In this document: piece by piece, positions 5,878-7,162 of the stretch | Layout of the letters: each line of letters starts with the position of its first letter | Numbering within the stretch: position 1 is the first letter of the stretch | Assembly: GCA_030643125.1 (NCBI GenBank) | Contig: DAOWML010000118.1 | Coordinates: 1-7,162, forward strand | DNA from: Bacteroidales bacterium | GTDB lineage: Bacteria > Bacteroidota > Bacteroidia > Bacteroidales > UBA12077 | Length of the DNA stretch: 7,162 bases | Direction: 5' to 3' | Translations under genes and position numbers: made by a program | Notes under the pieces: model-generated | The model's input: the letters and a program-made list of their open reading frames with translations, nothing else | What the model was told of the DNA's origin: nothing | The model's database searches: none

Positions 5878-6561
5878 ATGATTAAAACTAATGAACTAGT
5901 CAAAATTTTTAGAACAGACGAAGTAGAAACTACTGCTCTTAACAAAGTAAATTTGAATATCGAAAGTGGAGAATTTGTAGCAATTATGGGACCATCAGGT
6001 TGTGGAAAATCAACTTTATTAAATATTGTTGGCTTGCTTGATAATCCTACTTCAGGTGAATTAAATTTTATGGATCAGGAGATTTCAAAATATTCAGAAA
6101 GACAAAGAACTAACCTAAGAAAAGGTAATATTGGTTTTGTTTTTCAAAGTTTTAATTTAATAGACGAACTTACTGTATATGAAAATGTAGAGCTTCCGTT
6201 GCTATATTTAAATATGCCTTCATCTGAAAGAAGAAAAAAAGTGGAAGCAGTACTTGACAGAATGAAAATGTCGCATCGTAAGAAGCATTTTCCACAGCAA
6301 TTATCGGGTGGTCAGCAGCAACGTGTTGCTATATCAAGAGCTGTTGTTACTAATCCGAAATTAATACTTGCCGATGAGCCTACAGGTAATCTAGACTCAG
6401 CAAATGGAGAAGAAGTTATGAATTTATTAGCTGAGTTAAATAATGAAGGTACAACTATTGTAATGGTAACACACTCGCCTTCAGATGCTGAAAAATCTCA
6501 TAGAATTATTCAGTTATTCGATGGTCATATTGTTACTGAGAATATTAAGAAAGTTTTATAA
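5878..6561 (+). CDS. ABC transporter ATP-binding protein, MacB/LolD-type exporter family
   Basis: The 227-residue stand-alone nucleotide-binding domain hydrolyses ATP to power an exporter. It has Walker A GPSGCGKST (38-46), Q-loop Gln90 (FVFQSFNLI), signature LSGGQQQR (142-149), Walker B LILADEP (162-168, catalytic Glu167), D-loop NLDS (171-174) and switch His199 (VTHSP). LTVYENVELPLLY and ADEPTGNLDS are hallmarks of the MacB/LolD branch, whose partners are FtsX-like permeases working by mechanotransmission. With the adaptor gene upstream it forms two of four expected parts. No permease follows within the window; instead there are a long inverted repeat, a terminator and a new candidate promoter. 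The start ATG has no Shine-Dalgarno, and the N-terminus MIKTNELVKIF fits the family. All catalytic motifs are intact. LolD (lipoprotein release) cannot be excluded by sequence alone, but the adaptor neighbour favours drug or peptide export. Confidence 0.93.
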   Translation: MIKTNELVKIFRTDEVETTALNKVNLNIESGEFVAIMGPSGCGKSTLLNIVGLLDNPTSGELNFMDQEISKYSERQRTNLRKGNIGFVFQSFNLIDELTVYENVELPLLYLNMPSSERRKKVEAVLDRMKMSHRKKHFPQQLSGGQQQRVAISRAVVTNPKLILADEPTGNLDSANGEEVMNLLAELNNEGTTIVMVTHSPSDAEKSHRIIQLFDGHIVTENIKKVL

Positions 6562-6573
6562 ATAAAAAAAGGA

Positions 6574-6665
6574 AATAAGGAAGACAGAAGTGAATATTCC
6601 CCTATACTTTCCCGATTTTTGAGTATATAAGATCCCCAATTTGTTCACTTCTGTTCTTTCTTATT
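6574..6665 (+). repeat. Long imperfect inverted repeat in the 3' region of the ATPase transcript
   Basis: Positions 6574-6594 can pair with 6644-6665 as a 21-bp stem with one G-U pair and one bulged base. The shared core is CAGAAGTGAA/TTCACTTCTG. The 49-nt interior has its own small stem, TATACT/AGTATA (6603-6608 with 6622-6627). It starts 12 nt after the ATPase stop codon and ends directly at the terminator, so it would be in the 3' UTR. Its role is unknown; transcript protection, processing or a 3'-derived small RNA are possible. Confidence 0.6.
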
Positions 6666-6696
6666 AAAAAGAAGCTATTAAAAGCTTCTTTTTTTT
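6666..6696 (+). terminator. Rho-independent terminator after the ATPase gene
   Basis: AAAAAGAAGCT (6666-6676) pairs with AGCTTCTTTTT (6683-6693) around a 6-nt loop, and T residues continue to 6696. The A run before the stem means it could also work on the other strand. It separates the adaptor-ATPase transcript from whatever lies to the right. Confidence 0.85.
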
Positions 6697-6732
6697 GTTC
6701 GAAAACGTACATCTTTTGAACGTAGCCGCACA
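6696..6732. promoter_or_regulatory. Paired enhancer-like dyads (candidate NtrC-type binding sites), set 2
   Basis: Site C is TGTTCG-AAAA-CGTACA (6696-6711). Site D is TGAACG-TAGC-CGCACA (6717-6732). Their centres are 21 bp apart, and site D is centred 75 bp before the GG of the next TGGCA element, exactly as in set 1. Together the four sites give nnnnCG-N4-CGnAC(A/T). Site C begins on the last base of the terminator T run. Confidence 0.55.
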
Positions 6733-6797
6733 AAATATTTACCAATCATTAATAATATATTTTGTTAAATATCAGCATGAAAGCACTTTATACTGAT

Positions 6798-6812
6798 TGG
6801 CATATATCTTGA
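6798..6812 (+). promoter_or_regulatory. Candidate sigma-54 promoter facing off the right edge
   Basis: TGGCATATATCTTGA carries TGGCA at -24 and TTGA at -12 with the correct GG-N10-G spacing. It is closely similar to the element at 4331-4345, and both have A where the consensus has C after the -12 G. Transcription would start near 6823. No coding frame follows before 7162, so its gene lies outside the window; exporter permeases are the natural guess. Confidence 0.5.
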
Positions 6813-6886
6813 AATACTAGTGTTAAGATATGTTAAATGTAATAAATGAAGATAAATGAAACTCTATGATTAATTTAAAACACATC

Positions 6887-6926
6887 TACCTGTCGCCTGC
6901 CTGACGGTAGTCAGGGCAAACAGGTA
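6887..6926. repeat. Nested GC-rich palindrome, CCTGnC-GGTA-GnCAGG family
   Basis: The outer stem TACCTGT (6887-6893) pairs with ACAGGTA (6920-6926). The inner stem CCTGAC pairs with GTCAGG (6900-6905 with 6910-6915) around loop GGTA. The inner hairpin matches 4184-4199 except for one stem base pair. It is a GC-rich island in AT-rich sequence, consistent with a dispersed mobile or REP-like repeat. Confidence 0.65.
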
Positions 6927-6967
6927 AGGGCATGATTATTCAGAATGACTTAAATGAAAACAAATAT

Positions 6968-7093
6968 AATGTCGAATATCGAACAAAGAATAATGAATGA
7001 AGAAGTCTTTACAGAAGTTGAGTAATGCATACTTCAATATTACCTTCGGTGAGGGCTTCACCGTTCGACATTCGATGTTGGATATTCGATATT
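6968..7093. repeat. Inverted-repeat element (MITE-like), about 126 bp
   Basis: The left end AATGTCGAATATCGAACA (6968-6985) matches the reverse complement of the right end (7076-7093) at 16 of 18 positions. Weaker pairing extends to about 40 nt per arm. Inside are GGTGA/TCACC (7048-7052 with 7058-7062) and TCGAA-type repeats. It encodes no protein. The TCGATATTCGA-rich style resembles dispersed intergenic repeats of Bacteroidota (from memory). A non-autonomous element is one reading. Confidence 0.55.
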
Positions 7094-7162
7094 AATAAAG
7101 AACAAAAATGAGATAGACACATAAATAAATATAAACACATGAGAGCTTAACTTAAATATACA

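Larger units (their letters stand above)
6823..7162. other. Gene-free right end, probably a long 5' leader with inserted repeats
   Basis: No reading frame of useful length starts here on either strand (the ATG at 6830 opens only nine codons). The stretch holds a small stem (6804-6810 with 6825-6831), a nested GC-rich palindrome (6887-6926) and an inverted-repeat element of about 126 bp (6968-7093). If the promoter at 6798 is real, the leader of its transcript is at least 340 nt, much of it repeat-derived. Confidence 0.5.

Noticed and set aside
6742..6800. CCAATCA/TGATTGG inverted repeat as the stem of a structured RNA
   Set aside because: Only 7 bp with a loop of about 45 nt, and its right arm overlaps the -24 promoter element, which explains the sequence better.

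Overview
The window looks like Bacteroidota (Bacteroidetes) chromosome. The DNA is AT-rich and the start codons lack Shine-Dalgarno sequences. The kinase carries a HEIMNSITPI H-box, a form I associate with Bacteroidota kinases. Non-coding DNA is packed with short palindromic repeats of types I recognise from this phylum, such as ACTGAGCGTAGTCGAAGT and CCTGnC-GGTA-GnCAGG. I cannot name a genus.

Layout. Positions 3-593 (+) are the C-terminal part of a class-C beta-lactamase-like serine hydrolase whose start lies outside the window. Positions 601-1314 look like one mobile unit: a REP-associated tyrosine transposase (RAYT/TnpA_REP, 657-1271, -) with a 33-nt REP-like hairpin on each side and a third 33-nt hairpin inside the gene, in frame. 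Next, on the minus strand, is a two-gene operon: an NtrC-type sigma-54-dependent response regulator (2680-4056) overlapping by 11 nt a membrane histidine kinase (1320-2690). Divergently, on the plus strand, lie an HlyD/RND-type periplasmic adaptor (4392-5645) and a MacB/LolD-type ABC ATPase (5878-6561). After the ATPase come a long inverted repeat, a strong terminator and about 470 bp without a gene.

How the parts fit. The adaptor and ATPase are two parts of a tripartite ABC exporter; permease and outer-membrane channel genes are not in the window. The kinase/regulator pair is the obvious controller. The most interesting signal is a regulatory cassette that occurs twice. Two dyad sites of the form nnnnCG-N4-CGnACW lie 21-22 bp apart, and the second is centred exactly 75 bp before the GG of a TGGCAT -24 element that has TGA at the -12 position. 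One copy (4228-4345) precedes the adaptor gene. The other (6696-6812) starts right after the terminator behind the ATPase and points off the right edge. This suggests that the encoded NtrC-type regulator drives two sigma-54 promoters, the second serving the unseen rest of the export system.

Several repeat families have inserted between and inside the genes. One GC-rich hairpin repeat appears to have been absorbed in frame into the C-terminus of the kinase.
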